Part shown: positions 11,445-22,377 of the stretch, one piece after another
Layout: each line of letters starts with the position of its first letter
How positions within the stretch are numbered: the first letter of the stretch is position 1
NCBI GenBank assembly: GCA_964059195.1
Contig: CAXKWD010000001.1
Location: 215,830,484 to 215,894,483 of the forward strand
From: Ectobius pallidus
Lineage: Eukaryota > Arthropoda > Insecta > Blattodea > Ectobiidae
Direction: 5' to 3'
DNA: 64,000 nucleotides
The notes under the pieces: model-generated
Told to the model about the DNA's origin: nothing
What the model saw: the letters and a program-made list of their open reading frames with translations, nothing else
Database searches by the model: none
Translations under genes and position numbers: made by a program

Positions 11445-11451
11445 CAACAAA
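11371..11451. repeat. (GAT)n-(AAT)n microsatellite
   Basis: GATGATGATTATGATGAGG grades into a pure AAT run and AACAACAAC. It produces the D- and N-rich stretch of the 110-codon frame at 11203-11535, which is therefore not evidence for a real protein. Confidence 0.9.
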
Positions 11452-11965
11452 TTTATCTCCAAGCACACAAAAGTAAGACATTACAATGCAGGCATGAAGA
11501 GGAAAGCAGACATTGAAAACGTTGAGAAAAAATAACGTAAAATCATAAGAAAAATTCTAGGCCCAAAACTCGCAGATGAACAATACCGACTCAGAGCCAA
11601 ACAGGAAATCAAACAATACACAAATATTCACAGTGACATTAGAAAACGCAGATTGAGATTCTACGGACACATTAAAAGAATGAACCCAGACAGATTTACA
11701 AAACAAATAGTTGAATTCTATGAAAACTGGAGTAAAGCGAAAACAGATACTATGAAATAGATAGATGAAATCAAAACCGAACTGAAACCGGCAAGAATTA
11801 CACCAGAAGATGTTCAAAACCGGAAATGGCAAGTTGACCAAGAGGAAAAGCCAAAGAAAAGAAAGAAAGGAAGCCCACAGTAAAAGGATAAAAGAGACAT
11901 GGGCACACAGAAAGGTAAATGCACACCTCTAGGTACTTTGCGTAGTCCTAATGGGCTTATTCGCA
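11452..11965 (+). pseudogene. LINE-D C-terminal fragment, copy 1
   Basis: The reading runs ISKHTKVRHYN ... RKIIRKILGP ... YRLRAKQEIKQYTN ... IRKRRLRFYGHIKRM ... FTKQIVEFYENW, interrupted by stops near 11533 and 11758. It continues into a K-rich tail and a 3' segment, CTTTGCGTAGTCCTAATGGG. RRLRFYGHIKRM is the arginine/tryptophan-type segment found after the reverse transcriptase domain in many non-LTR retrotransposons. A related copy lies at 41676-42400. The clade is not determined. Confidence 0.7.
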
Positions 11966-12011
11966 TATAATAAGTTAACAATAACTTAATAATCAGATAA
12001 ACTGTTATAAC

Positions 12012-12600
12012 AAAGTACCAGAATGCTTTTTTTTAATCAGTGATAATTGCAATTATGACATGCATAAAATAAGTTGTTTTTTGTAATTGCTCAGAGTTAA
12101 GCTCCAGACCGATTCATTAAGCAGGACTTGCGGAAGAAGTTTGATGCTTAACCTTAACTCATACTCGTGTATGTCATCATTTCACAAAATGCACTGGCAA
12201 ATATCTCCGCTTAATATACTTAGGCCTAATTATTTCACAGTAATATACCTTCTGCATATAACTCAATTCATGTAGTACTCATTTATACTTAAACAGCGAA
12301 ATAAACATCTGACTGCATTGAAGTCAAGGCCCTCAGTGATTAGCAACGCGGCTTTGTATATGTAGTCATGATTTCCCATTTAAAAAGCATGTGATCTTTA
12401 ATTAGTCGTTACTCCGGTACCGGTCAACCGATTTGGTCCAAAGTAGGCTTCTTGCCATGGACATAAACGCGTATACCAAGTTCCATGAAAATCCGATAAA
12501 CCGTATTTGAGTTATCGCGCGTACGGACAGACGGACAGACAGACGAACAGACATTTTCCCATCCCCAAACAATCTCATAAAGTACCATCCTGGCACTTAA
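12012..12600 (-). repeat. repeat family A, full-length copy
   Basis: In minus orientation it runs from TTAAGTGCCAGGATGG (complement at 12600) to the 3' terminal AAGTACCAGAATGC at 12012. Both inverted ends are preserved. The interior contains the motif ATAATTGCAATTAT at about 12046, the intact version of the site into which the 267-bp element has inserted in the copy at 26686. Confidence 0.75.
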
Positions 12601-12745
12601 TAACAGAAAACAACAAGAAAGAAAATTTAAAATGCACGTAAAATTTACAGAATTGGTACAATAAATAAACTATGAGTCTAATCACTCTGTTAACTGTTTT
12701 CTATGCAGTCCGGCACGGATTTATAACGAGAATGAGTCTGGCGTT
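12601..12745. repeat. repeat E with splice-acceptor-like motif
   Basis: Shares with 51888-52018, 52374-52510 and 63356-63410 a segment centred on AACTGTTTTCTATGCAG|TCCGGCACG. The pyrimidine-rich tract ending in CAG looks like a 3' splice site. Here and at 52374 the repeat directly follows a family A end, so E may be an outer part of the same element. Confidence 0.55.
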
Positions 12746-12813
12746 CCTAAGGGTAAATTTATAAAGCATACTCACCTGACATCATCAGATTAAATGCCTT
12801 TTCTGTAAAATAA

Positions 12814-13536
12814 CTAGGACGTGCCCGTGGCTTCGCCACGATAATTCTTTTAAAAATTAAAAATTAAGAGTATAATAATTATTAAAGCATTATATTTATT
12901 AACACTTGCACGCGAATCATTCATAAACTAAACCATTAATAATTAATGAAACAGCTAAAATTCCTGCTTTAGAGTACATTCCACGACATGAAAGCGCCCC
13001 CTGGGAAAACTATATCAGAATCGATTATACAGTTCCAAAGAACCTGTGAACACATAATACGTATTGTTTCTCAGCTGTTTATTGACATGAATATGATGTG
13101 AATTTTATTTTATCAATTCGATGTAATTTTCAGAAATTATATAATGTTTCAAGGGAAGGAATGGTTTGTTTGGATTATTATTATCAGCGATATTTCAAGA
13201 GATAAAACCATCAATATTTTACAGCTGTTGCCCCCGGCTTCGCCCACCATTATTCATTGACTCCAGGATTTTTAAGAAAATTACAATGGTAGATTATTAA
13301 AAATGTTTGTGGTTCAGAGCTATGAAAATTGTAAGTAAAAATAAAATTAGAATATTTGTTCATTGTGTTCATTTCACTTAGGCCTTATATAATAAAGAAA
13401 CGGTTTTCCTTCCTAATTTTGTAGTCATCATGAAAGTTTAGACTGCGAGAGACGAACATCGCCGAGTATACCCGATGTCTCACGAAGCGGGCGAGCAAGC
13501 ACGCTATTTAGGGCCGTTGAATTGTATAAGAGTAGA
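12814..13536 (-). mobile_element. Helitron-like element family 2, 723 bp
   Basis: On the minus strand it starts A|TCTACTCTTATACAATTCAA and ends with a GTGGCGAAGCCACGGGCA hairpin followed by CTAG and T. These are Helitron-type termini (TC...CTRR, hairpin, insertion between A and T). A second copy at 57928-58649 has almost the same length and is nearly identical. An extra internal hairpin of the same type (CGGCTTCGCCCACCATT) lies at 13231-13250. There is no Rep/helicase coding; the element is nonautonomous. Confidence 0.75.
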
Positions 13537-13602
13537 TATTTTGCTGAAACCTTGTCTCATTAGTATACTTTCATAATATTGATGTTACCAATAAATCATT
13601 TA

Positions 13603-13603
13603 C

Positions 13604-13658
<55 letters not shown>

Positions 13659-13665
13659 GTTATTA
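13603..13665. repeat. (TTA)n microsatellite
   Basis: About 20 units of TTA in this orientation. One of ten AAT/TTA arrays in the window. Confidence 0.95.
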
Positions 13666-13761
13666 ATTTACTATACTCTACTTCGGCACTTGTTCAACCC
13701 AACTCTTCTTAACAGCAGTCAAGTGTGATTGTAGTGAAATAAAATTGTAATAGAGAATAAT

Positions 13762-14450
13762 ACTTTCTTACACAATGACCGTAGACAATTCCCCAGCAAA
13801 CTAAAGGAATATTAACTATTTTACAGAACCCGAAGGTTCATTGCCGCGCTTACCTGAGCCCGCCATTCAACCCTATTCTGCGCTAACTCCATCCAACCAT
13901 ACCTCACAAATCCTACTTTCCTTAAATCTATCCTAATATTGTCCTCCCACCTACGTCTAGGTCTTCCAAGTTATCTTTTCTCTTCGGGTCTCCCAGTCAA
14001 TACTTTTGAGATATGTCTTTCCTTCCCCATGCGCACAACATGTCCAGCCCATTTCATCCTCCGTGATTTAATTGCCCTTACTATATCCGGTGACGAGTAC
14101 AGGTTATGAAGTTCGTCGTTATGCAGTTTTTTTCCAGTCCCCATTTTCATCTCCTTTAGGCCAAAATATTTTCCTAAGCCCCCTGTTTTCGAATTCTCTC
14201 AGATTATGTTCTTCCCGACCAGTAAGCGACCATGTCTCACATCCATATGATACAACCGGCAGGATAAGAGTCTTAGAACTATTTTATTTTTAGATTTCTG
14301 GACAGTTGGCAAGTTTCTGAACTGCATAGAAACAAGCATTTCCTGATTTTAGTCAATACTTAACTTCTGATTTAATGTTATTTGTACCTGTAATTATTGC
14401 TCCCAGATATTTGAATTTATCCATTTGTTCGACAATCATAAAGAATAAAC
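13762..14450 (-). pseudogene. RTE-like LINE C-terminal region and 3' UTR, copy 1
   Basis: Minus-strand reading from about 14450: FKYLGAIITGTNNIKSEVKY, GNACFYAVQKL, TLILPVVSYGCETWSLT, REEHNLREFENRGLRKIF, then frameshifts into the conserved tail that ends in a proline-rich box and a 3' UTR (CCTTTAG..GGAATTGTCTA). This is the region downstream of the reverse transcriptase domain in RTE-like non-LTR elements. The 5' truncation and shifts make it dead. Six related tails occur in the window. Confidence 0.8.
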
Positions 14451-14494
14451 AGAAATAAGGTAAAATAAGAAGAAAAACTGAAATAAAAAATCGG

Positions 14495-14940
14495 GTGCAT
14501 GGAACGCCACGCGACAGAAGTGAAACTTAGATTTTTTTAAATATTTGGATTTTTTCAATTTTGGATTATTGGATTTTTGCAATTTTGGATTGTTGGACTT
14601 TTTAAATTTCGGGTGTTTGGACTTTTTTAATTTTGGATTTTTGGATTTTTAAATTTTGGATCTTTGAATTTTGAATTTTTGGATTTTTTAAATTTTGAAT
14701 CTTTAAATTTTGGAATTTTGGATTTTTAATTTTGGATTTTTTAAATGTTAGATTTTTTATTTTTTATTTTTAGATTTTGCTTTTTTAAATTTTGGATATT
14801 TGGATTTTTTAAATGTTGGATCTTTGATTTTTTTAATTTTGGAATTTTGGATTTTGTTCGTAGCGCTAGAGCGTAACGCAACTTTGGGTTAGCTCTCGAT
14901 TTACTCCTAGCGCGCCTAAAGAAGTTTCACTTCAAAAAAA
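14495..14940. repeat. element L with GGATTTTT minisatellite core, copy 1
   Basis: Starts GTGCATGGAACGCCACGCGA and AAGTGAAACTT, and ends AAGAAGTTTCACTTC, giving an inverted AAGTGAAACTT. The core (about 14530-14860) is a degenerate tandem array of TTTTGGATTTTTGGATTTTT. The right flank contains GGGTTAGCTCTCGATTTACT. A larger copy with the same ends is at 62218-63517. The mechanism is unknown; it may be a TIR element that captured or expanded a minisatellite. Confidence 0.65.
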
Positions 14941-15364
14941 TGATTAAGGAGAAAATAAGGGAAGAGGTGAATTTCTCTGGACAATAATACCAGGAAATAA
15001 ATCGCACGGTTACACTTTCTGTTTACGTTCACAAAGGAGACAGTAATAAACCGATGCCAGCGTTCTATCTTTTGAAGCTACAAGAGTCTACATTACGCGC
15101 CTTGAGCGTTCTTTTGAAATCTCGAATAGAAGAAGGGCAAAGTTCAAGTCTTATAGAGTTACAACGGACGACCTACTTTCAGATTAAACACATTTTTATT
15201 ATTCTTTTATATTTAACTCATCTTACAGGACAGCCACTCTTATACTGAAAATGGAAGTTATTCGTGATATAATGACGCCCACTAGCTAGAGTTTTGAAGT
15301 TCCACTCTGTCTTATTGTGTAAAGTACAAAATACAGGTCCATTTCGCATGAAGTATTATTGTTG
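14941..15364. other. no recognisable feature
   Basis: A 64-codon frame at 15054-15248 has no recognisable motif. No repeat copies elsewhere. Confidence 0.5.
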
Positions 15365-15372
15365 TCTATACG

Positions 15373-16202
15373 TAGGCTTGCCAGATTTCTGAAATGTTCA
15401 ACCGGGACACTGGAATGCTCCCCAGCGTCGCGGGTATTCAAGGCTACACACCCTTGGCGGGTTTTTAGAGTGTTTTAGAGGGTAGTTTATTCTCAATGCT
15501 AAGAAAATAAATGGTTACTGATTAGAAACCTACACGAGGGGTAATAATAAATGACATAAGAATATAAATTTAAACATTTTATTTCTAACAGGTTAATATT
15601 TCAAAGTTATTTAAGGAAGAAGAAACACTTTGAATGAGGAATAAAAATTTGAACAATATTTACATGTACTTTTCATTGGCTAGAATTGTTTTAGAAAGTC
15701 GTTTTTGGTTTTAATCTTGTTGTAAAAATCTTCACAAGATAATCCGATATTAATTTTACGTGTCATCAAGCCTTTAACCGTAGATTCCTATCATCAGTCC
15801 ATGCGTTGTTCATCAAAGAAAATAACCTCTCAACTGGCGCTGATGTCCCAGATAAGCAGAAGGCATACTCAACAATCTTAATCAGATTGGGGTCTGCTAT
15901 GTGATTCTGCTTGAAGTGACCAAACAACCTGAGCCATTTTTCTTTACTTGAAATAATCACATGTCTGGTAGTCTCTTCTTGCTTCCACTGCTCCACTGTT
16001 TTCACTTTTCATACAGTACAGAAATAAATGACAAAGTAATTATCCTAAATAATCCTTCACAGTTAATTATTTTTAGACTTTTTGGTCATCTAGAAAATCA
16101 AATTTAATTTTTACCGGGACGTGAAGTAAACCGGCCGGAACACCGGGATTTTGTCTGAAAACCGGGACTGTCCCGGTCAAACTGGGACATCTGGCAAGCC
16201 TA
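15373..16202 (-). mobile_element. hAT element with relict transposase, 830 bp
   Basis: Ends TAGGCTTGCCAGAT and its perfect complement ATCTGGCAAGCCTA are flanked by TCTATACG (15365-15372) and TCTATACC (16203-16210), an 8-bp duplication with one mismatch. C/G-rich subterminal CCGGGAC motifs occur at both ends. The interior carries the C-terminal part of a hAT transposase on the minus strand. This is a good internally deleted hAT element. Confidence 0.85.
15680..16005 (-). pseudogene. hAT transposase C-terminal dimerisation domain, frameshifted
   Basis: The frame from 16005 reads KWLRLFGHFKQNHI, then LIKIVEYAFCLSGTSAPVER and LFSLMNNAWTDDRN. The GTSAPVERLFS block and the following W..(D/E)RN are the signature of the hAT C-terminal dimerisation domain. 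After a one-base shift near 15780 the other frame continues VKGLMTRKINIGLSCEDFYN and ends at a stop at 15680. The catalytic core and N-terminal BED finger are missing. Confidence 0.85.
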
Positions 16203-16210
16203 TCTATACC

Positions 16211-16922
16211 CGAGTGCACGGAATCTTTCCGGAGAAAAGGTAATCTGCGCCACTTCTACCTTTTCCCCCAACCGACATATGCAAACTGCGCCACCCACTT
16301 CTCCAGACATAGGACAGGCTATGAAATTGCATAGGTGTGGTTAAAAATGTTAGGCTTACTTAGTAGCTTTGTCATTTTAAAAAAATGTTAAAAACAATAG
16401 CCTAATTTCTTTTGCATGAACGCTTCGTTACTTATAAAATTGTTAAAAACACTACCGTAATTCTTTGTGCATGAGCACTTTGTTCTCATATGAAGCCTTC
16501 TTAATAAAATCAAAACGGGATATTTCATTGTTAATATATTGTTCTCTCCCAACACCTCATGTACAAAAAAATTGTTACTGAATAGAAAAGAACATTCACA
16601 TAGGCCTATTAGGTCTAACTTTTGTTTGCCTATAACTACTGCCGCAACCTACATATCTTCGTGCCGCAGTTTACATATATAATTTTTATTCTATTTCAAA
16701 TTCGGTGTCAACAGTGGCGCAGATTACATACACCCTCTTTCCGATATAACACAAAGTGTTTTATTAATGAATTTCATCTTTGCCAACGAAGGATTATTAT
16801 TAGCTAAAATGAGGAGTGGGTAAGGTGGAGGAGGTTTAGAATGCCCTTACCAACATAAACCACTTCAACTAAAATGTGAAAAAAATCCACTCCTTAATAT
16901 AATAGAATTTAAATACAATGTA
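16211..16922. other. no recognisable feature
   Basis: About 700 bases, single-copy here. A GCGCCACTTC/GCGCCACCCACTTC doublet occurs near 16250-16300. There is no coding or transposon terminus. Confidence 0.5.
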
Positions 16923-17162
16923 CTTATTAAACATGTTTGTGGTTCAGAGCTATGAAAGTTATAAGTAAAAATAAAATTAGATCATTTGTTCATTGTGTTC
17001 ATTTCACTTAGGCCTTATATAATAAAGAAACGGTTTTCCTAATTTTGTACTCTTCGTGAGAGTTTAGACTGCGAGAGACGAACATCACCGAGTACACCCG
17101 GTGTCTCACGAAGTGAGGGAGTGAGCACGCTATTTAGGGCCGTTGAATTGTATAAGAGTAGA
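16923..17162 (-). mobile_element. Helitron-like family 2, 5' fragment
   Basis: Matches the 5' part of the copies at 12814-13536 and 57928-58649, ending (minus-strand start) at A|TCTACTCTTATACAATTCAA. The 3' two thirds are missing. Confidence 0.7.
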
Positions 17163-17361
17163 TGGTTATTTAACAACGGGAAAGTACCGTGTGACTGTCA
17201 CCGTTCTGCTGGAATTTTGTCCCGCAGGAGTTCTTTTACATGCCAGTAAATCTACTAACATGGGCCTGTCACATTTATGCATCGACCTGGGCCGGGATCG
17301 AACCCGCAACCTCGGGCACAGTAAAATCAGCGTGATACTAACTGCGCCACCCAGGCCGACA
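17163..17361 (-). repeat. tRNA-derived SINE family 5, copy 1
   Basis: On the minus strand the head reads CCTGGGTGGCGCAGTTAGTA with a B-box-like GGTTCGATCCC (plus GGGATCGAACCC at about 17292). The body continues through TTACTGGCATGTAAAAGAAC. It abuts the 5' end of the Helitron fragment exactly. A headless relative is at 21398-21500. Confidence 0.65.
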
Positions 17362-17420
17362 CTGATTGGTTGAGATTTTACTTCGCTTTACAGTGGATAG
17401 TCACGGATTAATGAGGTAAA

Positions 17421-18031
17421 TCTCTATAGTATAGCCTATATAAAAGGCTTTGTCCTGACTGACTGACTGACTGACAGGAATCAACGTAGAGCCTAAACTA
17501 TAACAGGTAGAGACTTGGAATTTTGACAGTACCTTCGTTTCATAATGTAGGTGCTCACTAAGAAAGGATTATGAAAAATTCTGACTTTAAATGCCAAAAA
17601 TCAAATGTTTTTGAGAATACTTAATCCCTTCGTACACAGAATTATCGAATCCGAATCACATTTGACATTAAAACATATTGTTACCAGAGTGGTTTCAGAT
17701 GGGTTTGGAATTAAATTAAATGGAAGTTTGACAATTACAGTTGGCTTTGTCTATTTTTGTCATACCTTGGAAATTAAACTTTCGCGATCGCTAGAATGTT
17801 GTAAGCCCTAATGTGGTCAAACATTGTTTTATTTTGACGAAACTCACTACACAAGGGTTTTCTGGACCAAGGAACTCGAATTTGAGGTCGCTTTTACCAG
17901 GCGATGCTATCTAATCGTGGTATGTAGTCCACGTGATTTAGGGGTTAATCAATATAATGATTTAACTATTATGCTCTTAATTTTTAATTTTTGAAATAAT
18001 TATCGCGGGCGAAGCCGCGGGCACATGCTAG
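17421..18031 (+). mobile_element. Helitron-like element family 1, full length
   Basis: Starts A|TCTCTATAGTATAGCC, then AAAAGGCTTTGTCCTGACTG, and ends CGCGGGCGAAGCCGCGG hairpin, GCACATG, CTAG|T. It is 611 bases with no gene. Near-identical bodies occur at 45126-45718 and 63661 onward. Assigned as nonautonomous Helitron from the terminal rules, not from a Rep/helicase gene. Confidence 0.8.
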
Positions 18032-18689
18032 TAGAATTATATAGGCTACTGTTAGAAAGCCAACTGCTGATAAGAGTGTTGTGTATACACTCTTAAGAAA
18101 TCCTAGCAGAAAGTACTGTGTATACATTAAGGTTTAAATGCATTTACTCAGAATTCTGTTTAGATATATAGCATCACGACGAAAGCCCTATAAATAAAAC
18201 AAGCGAAGAACGTATCCTAGCAGCGGAGAGAAAGGTTATATTCAATATTTCAGGGAAAGTAACTCGAAACTTCTTTTATTTCCTGGGAAACATTGGCGGG
18301 GATTCAATAAGAACAAGGGGGCTTTGCAAAGAAGCACAACTTTTCCCCGAACAATTGACTTACCGAGAAATATGACGCATTCAGACAACTTCTCATCACA
18401 AAGTTCTCTTCTATTACTGCTGCGAAGCAAACTTATTTCAATAGCATTTGAGTTTGCCCTTAATTATAATATAGCAGAATTCTGCTAATTAATAATAACT
18501 GCATTGGTGGTGTTTATTCAATTTTTCAGTCTCTTCCATAGGTTTTAATTTTTAACATAACGCCCCCTGAACCCAAATATATCATTTTCAGAAACATGTG
18601 TGTATGTGTATAGTCTGACCGTACGTCCCGATTAATCGGGACTGTCCCGTATTGAGAACACAAAAAGATGTAGGCCTACCTATTAAAAA
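18032..18689. other. no recognisable gene; faint family D relative
   Basis: Around 18530-18610, TTTTAATTTTTAACATAACGCCCCCTGAACCC resembles a stretch of family D (GGCCCCCTGAATCC). A 62-codon minus frame at 18242-18430 has no motif. A CGGGACTGTCCCG palindrome near 18640 resembles the subterminal motif of the hAT at 15373. Confidence 0.45.
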
Positions 18690-19390
18690 AACCCTTTAGG
18701 CAAGCCTACAGGCTGAGGTAGATTTCGAAGGGCTTTTGGTTTAATTTATTGTCGCTGCGTAGCACTATTCTTCTTTAGCCTTGGCATGACAAACCCGAAT
18801 AATAACTGCAAAAAAGAGGAAAGAGCACTTTTTCAAACATTCAAATCTCGCCTTATATGAGAACTATCAAGAAACTAGTTATTGACTTGTAGAGTACTCG
18901 TCAAGAGCTTTTCAACGATACCCTACAAGACGTAGTTTCAAAAATTTCGAATTTCCATCCCCCCACCCCCACTCGTACCCCCAAAATCCCCGAATCGTTG
19001 GCGTCACTGAGAACTCCATAGGGAGTACTCTAATTTATTCAAACAAAGTTTCCCTCTATACTTCATAGAGGCCGAAATATAAATGTTTTAAAATTTCAAC
19101 CCCCTCCCCCGACCACTCCCTTGGGCCGATTTTGCTCCTTAACGAACTTGTCCGAACTATTGGGCCTAGAAATAACATAATAAAATTTGGTTCAAATATC
19201 TTCAAAATTACGGCCGCTAGCATGTAAAGATATATATATAAATAAATATATATCACAAATTCTTTTTTTGAACTGGCGGTGGTTTCGTACTTAGGGAGGC
19301 ATGAAACGTAAAGATATGAAAGAATTTTTCGAAAATCACGACATGGTATCCATTGCAATAGGTAGATTTTTCTTCGAAATCTACCTAAAA
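18690..19390 (+). repeat. repeat C, copy 1
   Basis: A roughly 700-base unit beginning CCTTTAGGCAAGCCTACAGG and ending near GGTAGATTTTTCTTCGAAAT. Other copies are at 44592-46195 (interrupted) and 54660-55385 (minus). A conserved middle includes AACGAACTTGTCCGAACTAT and a C-rich CACCCCCACTCGTACCCCC. It includes a short (TA)n/(CA)n zone. The 131-codon minus frame inside is not conserved as protein between copies. The type of element is unknown. Confidence 0.65.
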
Positions 19391-19734
19391 AACACACACA
19401 CACACACATTTCCCCATCGATTTTTATTACAAGATACATAATATCCACCATAGTTTACTTTAGCATAATAATTAACTTAAACTGATCAGTAAATGTTTCA
19501 TCTTGGAATACTAAGAGGGTGATCGAAAAGTAACGACCAATACTTTTTTTCTGCGTAGGTAAATTGGGGCTGGGATGTTGAACTTCCACCAAGATGAAGT
19601 TTGAAGCTTCCGCTACGGATGCTATTTTGTTCTCATGTGTAGCTCTAGCGAGAGAAGCGTGAACTATACAACAAAGATGGTGCGGTTGTTATTATTGTCC
19701 ACTTGTGAAGAGCAGCGAGATATAGTGCGATTTT

Positions 19735-20150
19735 GATGGGATAAAGGCCATAACCCGAGTGAAATTCACAGGGACATGCGTGGCGTGTTTGGGGACAACA
19801 ATGCTCGCCCCCATGTTGCTGCAGCTGTTCGTGAGAAAATCAACAAATTTGGTTGGGAGGTGCTCCAGAATCCTCCACACAGTTCAGACCTGGCACCGTC
19901 GGACTGACATTTGTTTGGTCCCAATAAGAAATTCCTGGCCGGTAAACGCTTTGCTTGCGTCAGATGCAGAAGTGAAAACAGCAATCCGCAGATGGTTATA
20001 CTCCAACCGAACGGATTTCTATGAACCGGACTTCTATGAACGGACTTTTGAAAATGCTATCATGATGGGAAAAATGTGTTGAGAAACTTGGCGACTATAT
20101 AGAAAAATAGACAAAGATGTCCCTTCATGTGTGCATTTGTTTGTAATTGT
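19735..20150 (+). pseudogene. mariner transposase, internally deleted and degenerate
   Basis: Readable pieces are DKGHNPSEIHRDMRGVFGD (N-terminal helix-turn-helix region) fused directly to NARPHVAAAVREKINKFGWE, then SSDLAPSD and HLFGPNKKFLAGKRFA. The jump removes the region with the first catalytic aspartate. A TGA follows APSD and later frames shift. Normal mariner transposase is about 345 residues; under half remains. Confidence 0.75.
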
Positions 20151-20179
20151 ACCTATTCAACTTTATGTAAAGAAAAAAA

Positions 20180-21056
20180 AGCTATCTATGCATCAAGTAC
20201 GCATAACAACGCTTTAGCGGACGAATCTAGTATAGCGGCCGAGGCGTAAGACGAAGCTAAAATACTGGACGAGTTGTATAAAGTTTTTGCATATGTGGTG
20301 CATACAGTATTTTTTAGTAAATTATGTGAAATGAAACAAAAATACCGTATAATTAATTATAATGAAAGGGAGTCAGTCATTTCTTATAGTCATATTCTCA
20401 CAACCACCTGAATCGCAGAACAACAGTGAACCGTACGTACCAATACAAAATGCGGTATAAATGCATAATATATGAGTCGCTTTTTGTAAGTTACAATAAT
20501 GTATAGGAACTAGTATTCATGAAAAGTTTGGGAAAATATGAATTATAATCCCTAGAAAAGTTCAATTTAAGACAGAAACATTTAATTGGAGCTGGTGCCA
20601 GCAACATCACGGAAGGGGTAGACTATGAGAAGGAATATAATGCAATTAAAAGCTGGTGCATCCCTGGTAAGCAATGTTTCTCTTGTGAACCAAGATGTGA
20701 AAAGTTGTTGGCTTGTATTTGTTGTTATATGATGAAGCAGGATACCCTGTTTTGCGAGCAAAACCCTGGTCAAGTTTTTGATTATCATAAAGGAATATGT
20801 TGGCTTAAATTTATTGTTTTATGACCAATTATATGCTTAAATCCATGTTAAAGTTGGTGTGACTGGTCAATGCCATGTTGATTTTGTTTATAGATTTCCA
20901 TGACGACTTTAACGTACTAGGCCGATAAAACTGCATTTTGAATGCAATCTGAATGCAGTTTTATGCAATTTTAGTGGCCTTGGTTGCTAAAATTCAATTT
21001 TCGGCGTGTTACCAGCCCGACAAGCAGCTGTTTTAGAGTGTACTAAAATATTTATT
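20180..21056 (+). repeat. repeat I, copy 1
   Basis: Shares its start (AGCTATCTATGCATCAAGTA), its middle (AAAAATACCGTATAATTAAT) and its end (TTTTCGGCGTGTT... TACTAAAATATTTATTG) with 42851-43350. This copy is longer by about 370 bases. There is no coding. It lies inside the deleted mariner. The class is unknown. Confidence 0.6.
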
Positions 21057-21397
21057 GTGCGTTACTTTTCGATCCACCTTCGGAATTTTTTTTTTTTTTT
21101 CGCAAAGGCACTAAAAAAACAATAACAATACGGGGCACTTCGCAGACAGCTGACATCCTGTAACATTTTAGCATTGAATTTTCTCTGTACAAGGCTGCCA
21201 TATGGTTTAAGACGAAGTGTTTGAATAAAATCTCGGTAGAGAGCAGCAGCAACAAAGGTTCGTGGAAGCGATCGTTAACTTCACAGACCATTACAACGCA
21301 TGTCCGCCCTGAAATTACCTCAACACAGCGATAGCCCACTGAGTAAACCAGCGTAAGGAATGGAACTCAAACATCAGATTGAATCTCTCTTGTTGTA

Positions 21398-21500
21398 TGG
21401 TTATTCAACGACGGGAGTGTACTGCAACTTAGGCCTGTGACAGGAATTAAGTAGCACGAAAGTTATTTTACATGACTGTAAATCTACAGAAATGGGCCTG
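21398..21500 (-). repeat. SINE family 5 body fragment
   Basis: GGTTATTCAACGACGGGAG... through CATGACTGTAAATCTACAGA to GGGCCTG matches the body of the copy at 17163-17361 without the tRNA head. Confidence 0.5.
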
Positions 21501-21695
21501 TAATTATTTTAATTGTCAATGTTATCTAAAAAAAGTATCAATCAATCAATATATTTACAGTCGTGAGCATCAGCTCATTTATAGACATAGTCAGTACAAA
21601 ATTAGCTTAAAATAAATTAGGTAGATTACCCTTAAAACGTTATATTTTGTAAAGGGGTTGTCGGTCAGCCATCGGCACAAAACACAGCTAATTCT

Positions 21696-22361
21696 GCTAT
21701 CGGGCATACTCGGCGATGTTCGTCTCTCTCAGTCTAAACCTTCACGAAAAGTACAAAATTAGGACCGTTTCTTTATTATATAAGGCCTAAGTGAAAAGAA
21801 CACAATAAACAAATATTCTAATTTTATTTTTACTTACAATTTTCATAGCTCTGAACCACAAACATTTTTAATAATCTACCAGTGCAAATTTCTTTAAAAT
21901 CCTGGAGTCAATTAATAATGGCGGGCGAAACCGCGGGCACCAGCTGTAAAATATTGATAGTTTAACCAAGGAAGTATCGCGGACAATAAAAATCCAAACA
22001 AACCATTCCTTCCCTTGAAAAATTATATAATTTCTGAAAATTACACTGAATTGATCAAATAAAATTCACATCATATTCATGTCAATAAACAGTTGAGAAA
22101 CAATACGTATTATGTGTTCACAGGTTCCTTTGGAACTGCATAATCGAATCTGAGATCGTTTTCCCAGGCGGCGCTTTCTAATCGTGGAATGTACTCTGAA
22201 GCCGGAATTTTAGCTGTTTCATTAATTACTAATTGTTTAGTTTATGAATGATTCGCGTGCAAGTGTTAATAAATATAATGCTTTAATAATTATTATAGGC
22301 CTACTCTTAATTTTTAATTTTTCAATTAATTATCGTGGGCGAAGCCGCGGGCACCTCCTAG
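21696..22361 (+). mobile_element. Helitron-like family 2, 5'-truncated copy
   Basis: Plus orientation; runs from the GGCATACTCGGCGATGTTCG region to the CGTGGGCGAAGCCGCGGGCA hairpin and CTAG|T at 22358-22361. The internal hairpin (GCGGGCGAAACCGCGGGCAC) is also present near 21920. It carries a CGCGGACAATAAAAATCC segment that the copy at 55605 shares. Confidence 0.7.
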
Positions 22362-22377
22362 TAACTAACATTATGTG

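Larger units (their letters stand above)
19511..21082 (+). mobile_element. deleted mariner (DD34D-like), interrupted by repeat I
   Basis: The left terminus GAGGGTGATCGAAAAGTAAC pairs with the complement of the right terminus GAAGGTGGATCGAAAAGTAA at 21055-21082. Between them lies an internally deleted mariner transposase gene (19735-20170), and repeat I (20180-21056) is inserted before the right end. The original mariner remnant was therefore only about 700 bases. Confidence 0.7.

Noticed and set aside
11203..11535. 110-codon frame with acidic and poly-asparagine stretch
   Set aside because: The D/N-rich part is a GAT/AAT microsatellite and the remainder enters a LINE-D fragment; not a gene.
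13603..13665. origin or regulatory AT-rich element
   Set aside because: Plain TTA microsatellite like the other nine in the window.
19056..19451. 131-codon minus frame; similar 129-codon plus frame at 54677-55066
   Set aside because: Both lie in repeat C but translate on opposite sides of the repeat and are not conserved as one protein between copies.
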